From Bacteroidales bacterium (lineage in GTDB: Bacteria; Bacteroidota; Bacteroidia; Bacteroidales; UBA1715): 21,559 bases of DNA. Numbering within the stretch: position 1 is the first letter of the stretch; each line of letters begins with the position of its first letter. This document shows positions 15,514 through 21,559 of this stretch, in pieces. The notes beneath the pieces were generated by a model. The model made no database searches. It worked only from the letters and a program-made list of their open reading frames with translations, and was not told the DNA's origin. The translations under genes were made by a program, and so were the position numbers. The DNA lies in the NCBI GenBank assembly GCA_017618935.1, contig JAFZTG010000172.1:1-21559 (forward strand), given 5' to 3'.

Positions 15514-16788
15514 ATGAAACTGAAATTGATTTATCCCCGTTGGAAAAAACTTCCTGGACAAACAACGTTCAACTTGCCTCCTCACGGACCTGTAGTGTTT
15601 GCGGCGACACTTCCCGAATGGGTTGATGTTTCGTTCACCGACGAAAATGTCGAAGAAATTGATTGGGACGAGGAATGCGACATGGTTGCCATTTCCATGA
15701 TGCTTTCAACGCAAGTAAAACGTGGTTGGGCTATTGCCGACAAATATCGTGCAATGGGCAAGCAAGTAATGTTTGGGGGTATTTCAACCATGCTTCATGC
15801 AGAAGAAACCATACAACACGCTGATTCAGTGTTTCTTGGCGAATCGGAAGGCCGTATGGAAGCAGTGATGGACGACTGGAAAAATGGTAAATTGAAAAAA
15901 GTCTATAATTATATGGGCAATATGCCCGACATTTCGCTCGTGGGTCCAGCCCGCCGCGATTTATACAAACGTGAACTCTACAACCACAAGGGCGTTCCCA
16001 TGGTTGACTTGTTCCACGCTTCACGCGGATGCCGTTTCAGTTGCTACCCTTGCGCAGTTTCATATCTGGGTAGCCGTTGTTTCCGTCCCCGTCCAATCGA
16101 CAAAACAATCGCCGACCTTGAAACGATTGACAACAACCGACTTTTCATTGTTGACAATTCGTTGGCACAAAACAAGGAATGGGAAATGCAACTTTTCAAA
16201 GAAATGATTCCCTTGAAAAAGAAATGGATTAGCCACACGATAGAAGACGACCCGCAAGTGCTTGATTTGGCGGCACAAGCAGGTGCTTGGTACGTGTATC
16301 AGGCGGTGTACGACACGTCGAAATACATTCGTGAACGTGTGAAACGCTACCACGACTATGGAATCGGCGTGGAAGGCACTATCCTACTCGGACTCGACAA
16401 CCAAACCGAAGACGACATAAAACGATTGATTGACTTTTTGTTGGAAATTGACTTGGATTTGGCGGAATTTACCGTTTTGGCTCCATTCCCCCACACCAAG
16501 GCGTACGACGATTTGCTCCGTCAAGGAAGAATTTTCGACTTTGATTGGGACCACTACAACGCAGGACAAGTTGTCTATCATCCCAAGCACATGAGCGCAG
16601 AACGTTTACAAGAACTATATGAATATGCTTGGAAAGCGTTCTACCAAGACGAGACTCAAGAGGAAAAAATGTTCAAACTATTCACCAATGTGGTTCTTCG
16701 CGAAATGAACGATGGCACATACCGCCCACGAAACCGCGAACTTGCAAACAAATCGTTTGGTAAGGACGTGGTAAGAAACTTTAAGTAA
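15514..16788 (+). CDS. B12-binding-domain radical SAM protein, unknown substrate
   Basis: A 424-residue enzyme that should use a [4Fe-4S] cluster and S-adenosylmethionine to start radical chemistry. The cluster cysteines are C173, C177 and C180 in GCRFSCYPC (CX3CX2C). The first ~130 residues look like a cobalamin-binding Rossmann domain: DEECDMVAISMMLSTQVKRG, then QVMFGGISTMLHAEE, then VFLGESEG. I do not see the DxHxxG motif of base-off B12 binding, as is common in this class. The TIM-barrel part follows with LFIVDNSLAQN and GIGVEGTILLGLDNQTEDD. The C-terminal ~100 residues are aromatic-rich (FDFDWDHYNAGQVVYHPKHMS). No maturase, carrier or biosynthetic partner is adjacent, so the substrate (lipid, RNA or small molecule) is open. 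The stop codon TAA overlaps the first two bases of the downstream 7-bp repeat array. Confidence 0.87.
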   Translation: MKLKLIYPRWKKLPGQTTFNLPPHGPVVFAATLPEWVDVSFTDENVEEIDWDEECDMVAISMMLSTQVKRGWAIADKYRAMGKQVMFGGISTMLHAEETIQHADSVFLGESEGRMEAVMDDWKNGKLKKVYNYMGNMPDISLVGPARRDLYKRELYNHKGVPMVDLFHASRGCRFSCYPCAVSYLGSRCFRPRPIDKTIADLETIDNNRLFIVDNSLAQNKEWEMQLFKEMIPLKKKWISHTIEDDPQVLDLAAQAGAWYVYQAVYDTSKYIRERVKRYHDYGIGVEGTILLGLDNQTEDDIKRLIDFLLEIDLDLAEFTVLAPFPHTKAYDDLLRQGRIFDFDWDHYNAGQVVYHPKHMSAERLQELYEYAWKAFYQDETQEEKMFKLFTNVVLREMNDGTYRPRNRELANKSFGKDVVRNFK

Positions 16789-16832
16789 TTGAGAATTGAG
16801 AATTGAGAATTGAAAGTTGAGAATTGACAATT
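16787..16832. repeat. Left array of 7-bp AATTGAN repeats
   Basis: Successive heptads read AATTGAG three times, then AATTGAA, AGTTGAG, AATTGAC, and an AATT that runs into the ATG of the four-helix-bundle gene. Variation falls mainly at the seventh base. The first two bases are also the end of the radical SAM stop codon. Confidence 0.85.
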
Positions 16833-17195
16833 ATGAGTGGGGATAATATAATTCAAACGAAGACGCGGGATTTTGCCTTACACATTATTTCTCTTTATAA
16901 AATTCTCATCGAAGAAAAAAAAGAATATGTTTTAAGCAAGCAACTTTTACGAAGTGGAACAAGCATTGGTGCGAACGTACGGGAGAGTAAAAATGCTCAG
17001 AGTCGTCTTGATTTTATCAATAAACTTAATATTGCACTAAAAGAAGCTGACGAGACCGATTACTGGTTAGATTTACTTTATACAAGTAAATTCATTAATG
17101 AGGAAATATTTAACAATATACAAAATGAACTAACTGAAATAATAAAAATATTAACAAGCATAATAAAAACAACTAAACTGACAACAGATAAATAA
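16833..17195 (+). CDS. Four-helix-bundle protein of the 23S rRNA intervening-sequence (S23/IVP) family
   Basis: A 120-residue cytoplasmic protein. The family hallmark LLRSGTSIGANVRESKNAQSRLDF lies at 38-61, followed by KLNIALKEADETDYWLDLL (64-82); four amphipathic helices are predictable. A longer frame starts at TTG 16824 inside the repeat array, but the ATG at 16833 gives the expected N-terminus MSGDNIIQTKTRDFA. Relatives are encoded in intervening sequences of 23S rRNA in Leptospira and Coxiella, and the Avd accessory protein of diversity-generating retroelements has the same fold. This copy is free-standing, with no reverse transcriptase or rRNA gene in view. Its molecular role is unknown; nucleic-acid binding is plausible given basic surfaces in relatives. 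The start codon grows directly out of the last heptad of the left array. Confidence 0.93.
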   Translation: MSGDNIIQTKTRDFALHIISLYKILIEEKKEYVLSKQLLRSGTSIGANVRESKNAQSRLDFINKLNIALKEADETDYWLDLLYTSKFINEEIFNNIQNELTEIIKILTSIIKTTKLTTDK

Positions 17196-17225
17196 TTCTC
17201 AACTGTCAATTATCAATTATCAATT
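17194..17225. repeat. Right, inverted array of 7-bp AATTGAN repeats
   Basis: Read on the minus strand from 17225 the heptads are AATTGAT twice, AATTGAC, AGTTGAG, then AATT, which ends inside the stop codon of the four-helix-bundle gene. It pairs with 16794-16825, and the mismatches fall at the seventh base of each outer heptad. The next gene starts 7 bp further on. Confidence 0.85.
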
Positions 17226-17232
17226 AAAAAAG

Positions 17233-17610
17233 ATGAAAGTTCCAGAAAAATACTATGACGAAAAATTCAATTTCAAAGGTCAATGGGATATGCCATCGAC
17301 GTGCGGATTGAAAATTTTAGACTATAACGGAAAAAAAATCGTACTTGTGACTGAATTGTATCAAGACAACCCTGGCACATCGGTCACATACGCAGGTACG
17401 TCGCTTGCAAACCAGATTTGCGAGGCAAAAGGATTCAACGTAAACGACATTATTTATATTGAATGTAATCCCGACACAAGTTCAAAACTATCGTTTTACG
17501 ACGAAGAATTTTTCCAAGTGACGTTTGACATTGTTGACGGAAAATTCGCGGGAACACCAAAATACAAACAACTTTCGCAAGAAGAAGCAAAAGAAATGAT
17601 TACGCTATGA
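17233..17610 (+). CDS. Small conserved-looking protein, unknown function
   Basis: A 125-residue soluble protein with no signal peptide or transmembrane segment. It is acidic and aromatic-rich, with predicted beta strands at 24-41 (CGLKILDYNGKKIVLVTELY) and 96-107. A middle section, NPGTSVTYAGTSLANQICEAKGFNVNDIIYIECNPD, looks like a strand-helix-strand module. I recognise no family. The stop overlaps the start of the secreted esterase by 4 bp (ATGA), so the two are translationally coupled and may be functionally linked. The ATG follows AAAAAAG seven bases after the right repeat array, so the four-helix-bundle unit lies right against its translation start and may affect its expression. Confidence 0.7.
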   Translation: MKVPEKYYDEKFNFKGQWDMPSTCGLKILDYNGKKIVLVTELYQDNPGTSVTYAGTSLANQICEAKGFNVNDIIYIECNPDTSSKLSFYDEEFFQVTFDIVDGKFAGTPKYKQLSQEEAKEMITL

Positions 17611-18593
17611 GACGGTTTTTGTCACTACTCTGTTTCTTTGTTTTTTTAAGCCAAATATCATTCTCCCAGTACGTTACACGTTGTAAAGAAGATGGGTGCA
17701 CATCAAAAGTTGCTCCATGGCAATATGTTCACAGTGTAACATCGAACGGAAAGGTAAAAAACAAAAAGGAAACAACACGGATTTACACGTTTTTACCAAC
17801 AAACTATAGCAAAGACAACGAGAAAGTGCCTGCGGTAATTATCTGTCCGGGAGGAAGTTATCACCACCTTGGCATGAAACACGAGGGCTATCAGGTGGCA
17901 CAATGGTTTGCACAAAAAGGTTATGCAGCTTTTGTGCTTCGGTATCGTGTGAGCAGTCACGGAGCGCACCATCCCGATATGATTCAGGATTTGCAGTTGA
18001 CCATTGCTCTCATAAAAAAGTTTGGCAATGAATTGATTGACACCACTAAAATTGGTGCGATAGGTTTTTCTGCCGGTGGGCATTTAGTGTTACATAGCGG
18101 CATTGAAAAGCACAACTACATAAAAAATGAATTTCCATCCTCCGAAAAATATGGTCTGCGTCCCAACTATATTATGGCGATATATCCCGTGGTTTCTATG
18201 GAAGACAGCATTGCACACCAAAGATCACGGAAAAATCTGCTTACAAAAAAATATACGCAAGACGACATTCACAAGTTTTCCATAGAGCAAAATATTCCTG
18301 ACGACATGCCTCCGACCTTTGTGCTTGCCTGCACCGACGACGACGTGGTTGACGTACGGAACAGCCGTGCCCTTTGGCAATCGCTGAAAGAAAAGAATAT
18401 CAATATGTACTATTACGCCGAATTAACAACTGGTGGTCACGGTTTTGGAATGTACAAAAACAAGACTGAATCGACAAAAGATTGGAACGAAAACCATTTG
18501 AAGTGGTGGCTTGAACACCTACAAAACAAAGGCGAAGATTTACAATCTATTTTCAAATCGTATAGTACTCTTATAAACCCCGATGAAGAATAA
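17607..18593 (+). CDS. Secreted alpha/beta hydrolase, esterase/acetylesterase-like
   Basis: A 328-residue protein with a signal peptide (MRR, hydrophobic core, cleavage near SFS-Q at 20-21), so probably periplasmic. The fold is an alpha/beta hydrolase of the BD-FAE/acetylesterase type: the oxyanion segment is VIICPGGSYHHLG (about 78-89), the nucleophile is S155 in GFSAGGH, the acid is probably in ACTDDDVVD (about 245-247), and the catalytic His is H278 in GGHGFG. Such enzymes remove acyl or feruloyl groups from plant or microbial polysaccharides, or cleave short esters; the substrate here is not predictable, and no glycoside hydrolase or SusCD pair is nearby. It overlaps the upstream small gene by 4 bp and the downstream transporter by 11 bp, so the three form one translational unit. 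Confidence 0.87.
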   Translation: MRRFLSLLCFFVFLSQISFSQYVTRCKEDGCTSKVAPWQYVHSVTSNGKVKNKKETTRIYTFLPTNYSKDNEKVPAVIICPGGSYHHLGMKHEGYQVAQWFAQKGYAAFVLRYRVSSHGAHHPDMIQDLQLTIALIKKFGNELIDTTKIGAIGFSAGGHLVLHSGIEKHNYIKNEFPSSEKYGLRPNYIMAIYPVVSMEDSIAHQRSRKNLLTKKYTQDDIHKFSIEQNIPDDMPPTFVLACTDDDVVDVRNSRALWQSLKEKNINMYYYAELTTGGHGFGMYKNKTESTKDWNENHLKWWLEHLQNKGEDLQSIFKSYSTLINPDEE

Positions 18594-19488
18594 CAAACTG
18601 CTCGGTCATATAGCGATATTTCTTGCCTACACCATTTTTGGTTTCAACATCATCACGTGCAAGAATCTTGTTTCATTTGGAGTAATCTCCCCTATTGGAA
18701 TATTCTTTCTACGAGCATTGGGAGCAACTATCTGTTTTTGGGTTGTTTCATTTTTTCTACCGAAAGAAAAAGTTGACAAAAAAGACTTGCCGAAAATTTT
18801 TCTTGCCTCCATGCTGGGATTATTTCTCACGCAGATGAGTTTTCTCAAGGCAATGATAATCACCACGCCCGTCGATGCGTCAATCATAACGACGCTTACG
18901 CCTATTTTCACCATGTTTATTGCAGCCATCTTCTTGAAAGAACCCATCACATTCAAAAAAGCAGGTGGTGTCGCAACCAGTTTTATTGGCGTTATTTTAT
19001 TGATTTTGAACTGTGTACATACGCCAAACGGTGTTGAGCATAGTCATCCGTTCGGATTGTTCCTCATGATTTGCAATTGTCTCTTTTTTGCATTGTATTT
19101 GGGTGCATTCAAGCCGTTGGTACAAAAATACGGAACCATCACGTTTATGAAATGGATGTTTTTGTTTTCGATGCTTGTTGCTGTTCCGTTCAACGTAAAG
19201 GAAATGATATCAACCGATTATAGCCTGCTTACGGCGGAATTTTACTGGAACTTGGCATTTACGGTGATTTGCGCCACATTCATTGCATATTTCCTAGTTC
19301 CCATCGGGCAAAAGAATCTACGACCGACAATTGTGAGCATGTACGCCTATGTGCAGCCGTTCATTGCCGCCATTGTGAGCATCATAATAGGAATGGACGT
19401 AATGACTTGGCAGAAAATACTTGCCGCCGTACTTGTTTTTACGGGCGTATTCCTTGTTAACAAAAGTAAAGCGAAAGATTCGCAATAA
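18583..19488 (+). CDS. EamA/DMT-family membrane transporter
   Basis: A 301-residue polytopic protein with ten predicted helices in two EamA repeats. Repeat one covers about residues 5-145 (IFLAYTIFGFNIITCKNL, then ITTPVDASIITTLTPIFTMFIAAIFLKEPIT), and repeat two covers 155-295 (ISLIFALYLGAF-like segment, then TIVSMYAYVQPFIAAIVSIIIGMD). Members export amino acids, purines or other small metabolites, or move nucleotide sugars; the substrate cannot be read from sequence. The C-terminal KSKAKDSQ is probably cytoplasmic. Its ATG lies inside the end of the esterase gene (11-bp overlap), and its stop abuts the convergent trxB stop with no base between. The family assignment is firm. Confidence 0.9.
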   Translation: MKNNKLLGHIAIFLAYTIFGFNIITCKNLVSFGVISPIGIFFLRALGATICFWVVSFFLPKEKVDKKDLPKIFLASMLGLFLTQMSFLKAMIITTPVDASIITTLTPIFTMFIAAIFLKEPITFKKAGGVATSFIGVILLILNCVHTPNGVEHSHPFGLFLMICNCLFFALYLGAFKPLVQKYGTITFMKWMFLFSMLVAVPFNVKEMISTDYSLLTAEFYWNLAFTVICATFIAYFLVPIGQKNLRPTIVSMYAYVQPFIAAIVSIIIGMDVMTWQKILAAVLVFTGVFLVNKSKAKDSQ

Positions 19489-20430
19489 TTACAGCGACTG
19501 CAAATATCTTTCCGTATCCAAGGCGGCCTTACAGCCCGAAGCGGCAGCAGTAATCGCTTGGCGATAGGTCGGATCTTGCACATCACCACATGCAAAAACA
19601 CCTTTCACATTGGTTTGAGAGCCCTTGCCTTCAGTAATGATATAACCGTTTTCGTCCAACGAGATATAATCCTTAAAAATATCGGTATTTGGCTTATGTC
19701 CGATAGCGAGGAACAATCCTGTAACCGCAATTTGAACAGATTCCTTTCCTTGTTTTTCAAGCAAAAGTCCCGTCACACCGCTATCGTCGCCAAGCACTTC
19801 CTTCGTCACGTGCTCGAACAAAATTTCAATATTGGGCGTATTTTTTACCCTTTCTTGTAAAACTTTTGAGGCACGCAAATAATTCTTGCGCACAATCAAG
19901 TACACTTTATTTGCAATTCCTGCCAAATAGAGAGCATCGCCCACAGCAGTATCGCCGCCACCAACAACGGCAACAGTTTGTTTTCTATAAAAGAAACCGT
20001 CGCACACCGCACACGCCGAAACGCCCATACCACGGAACTTGCGTTCACTTTCCAAGCCCAAATAGCGCGCCGACGCACCAGTTGCAATAATGACTGCCTG
20101 TGCTTCTATCTCTTTCTTGCTATCAACAACAACTTTTTTCTCAGAATCGGTCAAAACCACCGATGTCACGTTTCCTTCGCGAATATCGGCACCGAATTTC
20201 AATGCCTGATTACGAATATCCTCCATCATATCAGTACCCGAAACGCCATTAGGATACCCCGGGAAATTCTCCACCTCGTTCGTTGTGGTCAATTGCCCGC
20301 CCGTTTGCATTCCCTCATACAAAACAGGATGTAAGTTTGCACGCGAAGCATAAATTGCCGCCGTGTAACCAGCAGGTCCGCTACCAATAATCAGACACGT
20401 AACTTTTTCTGTATCAGTTTGTTGTTCCAT
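19489..20430 (-). CDS. trxB: Thioredoxin reductase
   Basis: A 313-residue flavoprotein that passes electrons from NADPH through FAD and a redox disulfide to thioredoxin in the cytoplasm. The FAD-binding GSGPAGYTAAIYA starts at 16. The catalytic disulfide is C140 and C143 in SACAVCDGFF. The NADPH-binding VVGGGDTAVGDALYL starts at 155. The C-terminal GVFACGDVQDPTYRQAITAAASGC is the second FAD contact. The length is typical of the low-molecular-weight bacterial enzyme. It is alone on the minus strand, between a convergent transporter and a divergent lipoprotein gene 132 bp away. I see no good TAnnTTTG box in that gap. The identification is secure. Confidence 0.97.
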   Translation of the reverse strand: MEQQTDTEKVTCLIIGSGPAGYTAAIYASRANLHPVLYEGMQTGGQLTTTNEVENFPGYPNGVSGTDMMEDIRNQALKFGADIREGNVTSVVLTDSEKKVVVDSKKEIEAQAVIIATGASARYLGLESERKFRGMGVSACAVCDGFFYRKQTVAVVGGGDTAVGDALYLAGIANKVYLIVRKNYLRASKVLQERVKNTPNIEILFEHVTKEVLGDDSGVTGLLLEKQGKESVQIAVTGLFLAIGHKPNTDIFKDYISLDENGYIITEGKGSQTNVKGVFACGDVQDPTYRQAITAAASGCKAALDTERYLQSL

Positions 20431-20562
20431 AGTATATTCTTAATTTTATTTGCAACTAAAATACAGATTCAACAGTTGTTTCATAAATATGTTGTGTTTT
20501 TTTATTTAACAAGTTATAAGACTCTGAAAAAAAAACTAAATTCGCACAAAATAAAACTGACA

Positions 20563-20820
20563 ATGAAGAAATTCATACCATTTGCACTGCTAATATCGTT
20601 TGGAGTTGCTTGTTCGCCCTCTCCCGAAAGCGTCAAGGAAACATGTCTGAAAGACAAAAACAACGCTATATTTTACGGAGACAAAACGCCAGCCTACTGT
20701 GATTGCGTGTATGAGAAAGTCAAGGCTATTGCCGACACAACAAAATTAAAGCAAGAGATAATTGATTCTGTGTCAAACGAATGCGACGCTGAATTCACAA
20801 CAATGGATACGCAATTTTAA
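20563..20820 (+). CDS. Small lipoprotein, cysteine-rich, unknown function
   Basis: An 85-residue protein. A longer in-frame stretch opens at 20419, but only the ATG at 20563 gives a proper lipoprotein signal: MKKFIPFALLISFGVAC, with the lipidated cysteine at C17 after GVA. The mature part has four further cysteines (C28, C46, C48, C74), suggesting two disulfides in a periplasmic or outer-membrane-anchored domain, and is mostly helical and acidic. I recognise no family. The stop overlaps the ketosynthase start (TAATG), so the two are coupled and may serve one lipid-related pathway. TAAATTCG at 20537-20544 is an imperfect -7 box. Confidence 0.78.
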   Translation: MKKFIPFALLISFGVACSPSPESVKETCLKDKNNAIFYGDKTPAYCDCVYEKVKAIADTTKLKQEIIDSVSNECDAEFTTMDTQF

Positions 20821-21559
20821 TGATTTATCAGATTTCACATAATATAGTCTCTTCGCTCGGTTTTTCTTCGGAAGACAATTACAACGCCGTAAAATCGGGA
20901 AAGACAAATCTCCGATTAGAAGAAAACACGTTTAATTTGCCAGAACCGTTTGTTGGTGCATTGGTTAACAACGAGTTGTTAAATGCTGAATTTGAGAAGA
21001 TTAATAACACAAAAAATCAATATACCAAATTTGAAAAAATGGCGATTGTGAGTGTGGCAAAAGCACTCCAAAGAACCGACATCAACCCAAAATCACCGAA
21101 CGTTCAATTCATTCTTTCAACAACCAAAGGGAATGTTCATCTTTTAGAAGATTTGCAAGGATTTTCAGAAGAACGAGTAATGTTGTGGAAATCGGCAGAA
21201 ATCATCGCTCAATTTTTTGGAAACACCAATGAGCCAATAATCATTTCAAATGCCTGTATATCAGGGGCGTCAGCTCAAATTGCCGCAATGCGAATACTAC
21301 AAAGCAATGCGTGCGACATAGCAATCGTAGTGGGTGCCGATATGCTTTCAAAATTCATTATCTCTGGGTTTCAGTCTTTTAAGGCACTTGCACCAGAGTT
21401 GTGCAAGCCATACGACAAAAATCGTGTCGGATTGAATTTAGGCGAGGCGGCTGCAACTATCATTTATGGAAAATCAGAAAAATCGTTGCCTCAAAATAGC
21501 ATAATCCTCACAAACGGAGCCATGGCGAACGATGCCAATCACATTTCAGGTCCGTCGCG
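20820..21559 (+). CDS. Beta-ketoacyl-ACP synthase (ketosynthase), 3' end outside window
   Basis: Translation from the ATG at 20820-20822 is open to the window edge (246 complete codons). It is a KAS I/II-type condensing enzyme that extends an acyl chain by decarboxylative condensation. The nucleophile is C146 in ISNACISGA. Downstream, KPYDKNRVGLNLGEAAATIIYG is the canonical CxPFDxxRxGxxxGEGA-like segment, and H241 in NDANHISGP is the first catalytic histidine; the second would lie beyond the edge. The N-terminal part is divergent and shorter than FabF, resembling ketosynthases of Bacteroidota secondary clusters such as aryl polyene or flexirubin more than housekeeping FabF; this last point is inference. 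The start overlaps the lipoprotein stop by 1 bp. Confidence 0.9.
   Translation, partial: MIYQISHNIVSSLGFSSEDNYNAVKSGKTNLRLEENTFNLPEPFVGALVNNELLNAEFEKINNTKNQYTKFEKMAIVSVAKALQRTDINPKSPNVQFILSTTKGNVHLLEDLQGFSEERVMLWKSAEIIAQFFGNTNEPIIISNACISGASAQIAAMRILQSNACDIAIVVGADMLSKFIISGFQSFKALAPELCKPYDKNRVGLNLGEAAATIIYGKSEKSLPQNSIILTNGAMANDANHISGPS

Larger units (their letters stand above)
16787..17225 (+). mobile_element. Candidate mobile or RNA-processed unit: four-helix-bundle gene between inverted 7-bp repeat arrays
   Basis: This 439-bp unit consists of a left array of 7-bp repeats, one ORF for a 23S intervening-sequence-type protein, and a right array in inverted orientation. Aligning 16794-16825 with the reverse complement of 17194-17225 gives 29 matches in 32, including an uninterrupted 11-bp core AGTTGAGAATT (16815-16825 and 17194-17204). 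The unit occupies essentially the whole gap between the radical SAM stop and the next start (17233). Long inverted repeats around this protein family recall 23S rRNA intervening sequences, but here the unit sits between protein genes. No transposase is encoded, so mobility is inferred. Confidence 0.6.

Noticed and set aside
16824..16832. TTG start for the four-helix-bundle gene
   Set aside because: It lies inside the repeat array and adds only three residues; the ATG at 16833 gives the family-typical N-terminus.
16909..16923. A8 run in the four-helix-bundle gene as a programmed frameshift site
   Set aside because: GAA/AAA codons in a Lys/Glu-rich helix explain it, and I see no product logic such as a domain boundary comparable to dnaX.
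16833..17195. Avd accessory gene of a diversity-generating retroelement
   Set aside because: No reverse transcriptase, template/variable repeat pair or target gene is visible in the window, so only the shared fold is claimed.
16787..17225. CRISPR array
   Set aside because: The repeats are 7 bp, directly adjacent without spacers, and inverted on the two sides of an ORF.
20419..20562. Longer N-terminus for the small lipoprotein
   Set aside because: It would overlap trxB, has Lys/Phe-rich low-complexity content, and would bury the lipoprotein signal that starts at 20563.

Overview
The window looks like chromosomal DNA of a member of the Bacteroidota, most likely the Bacteroidales. It is AT-rich, Shine-Dalgarno sites are weak or absent, and several genes are preceded by the Bacteroidota -7 promoter box TAnnTTTG. 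The protein set also fits: a DUF4294 protein, a short DciA/DUF721 protein, a 2-isopropylmalate/citramalate synthase-type protein close to Bacteroides versions, and a free-standing four-helix-bundle (23S intervening-sequence-type) protein. It is mostly core genome. I see no rRNA, tRNA, CRISPR array or prophage, and no gap of more than about 300 bases without a gene.

Layout. Bases 1-4464 (+) form a tight run: the 3' part of dnaB, a secreted protein of unknown role, dnaX and ispE. The dnaX gene carries an 11-A run just after its ATPase and collar domains, and a shift in either direction there meets a stop within a few codons. Bases 4466-7499 (-) hold a synthase of the LeuA/CimA type, a GT2 glycosyltransferase and a small secreted protein, each probably transcribed separately. 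Bases 7591-11458 (-) are an apparent operon of a CPA2 cation/proton antiporter, a Ste24-like membrane protease and a DciA-like helicase-loader protein. A 259-bp divergent region follows, then glyA and argS (+). A secreted DUF4294 protein (-) converges on argS and is divergent from a B12-binding radical SAM protein (+).

Bases 16787-17225 hold the most unusual structure. A four-helix-bundle protein gene is enclosed by inverted arrays of a 7-bp repeat, AATTGAN, and the inner 32 bp of the two arrays match at 29 positions. The unit fills the gap between the radical SAM stop codon and the next gene. After it come an overlapping trio (unknown 125-residue protein, secreted esterase-like hydrolase, EamA transporter), a convergent trxB, a small lipoprotein and the start of a ketosynthase gene cut by the window edge.

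How the genes work together. DnaB, DnaX and DciA all belong to the replication fork: helicase, clamp loader, and likely helicase loader. GlyA and ArgS are one-carbon and translation housekeeping genes. The ketosynthase with its lipoprotein may open a lipid or polyene cluster beyond the right edge. The two observations most worth testing are a possible gamma/tau switch in dnaX and the mobile or RNA-processing nature of the four-helix-bundle unit.
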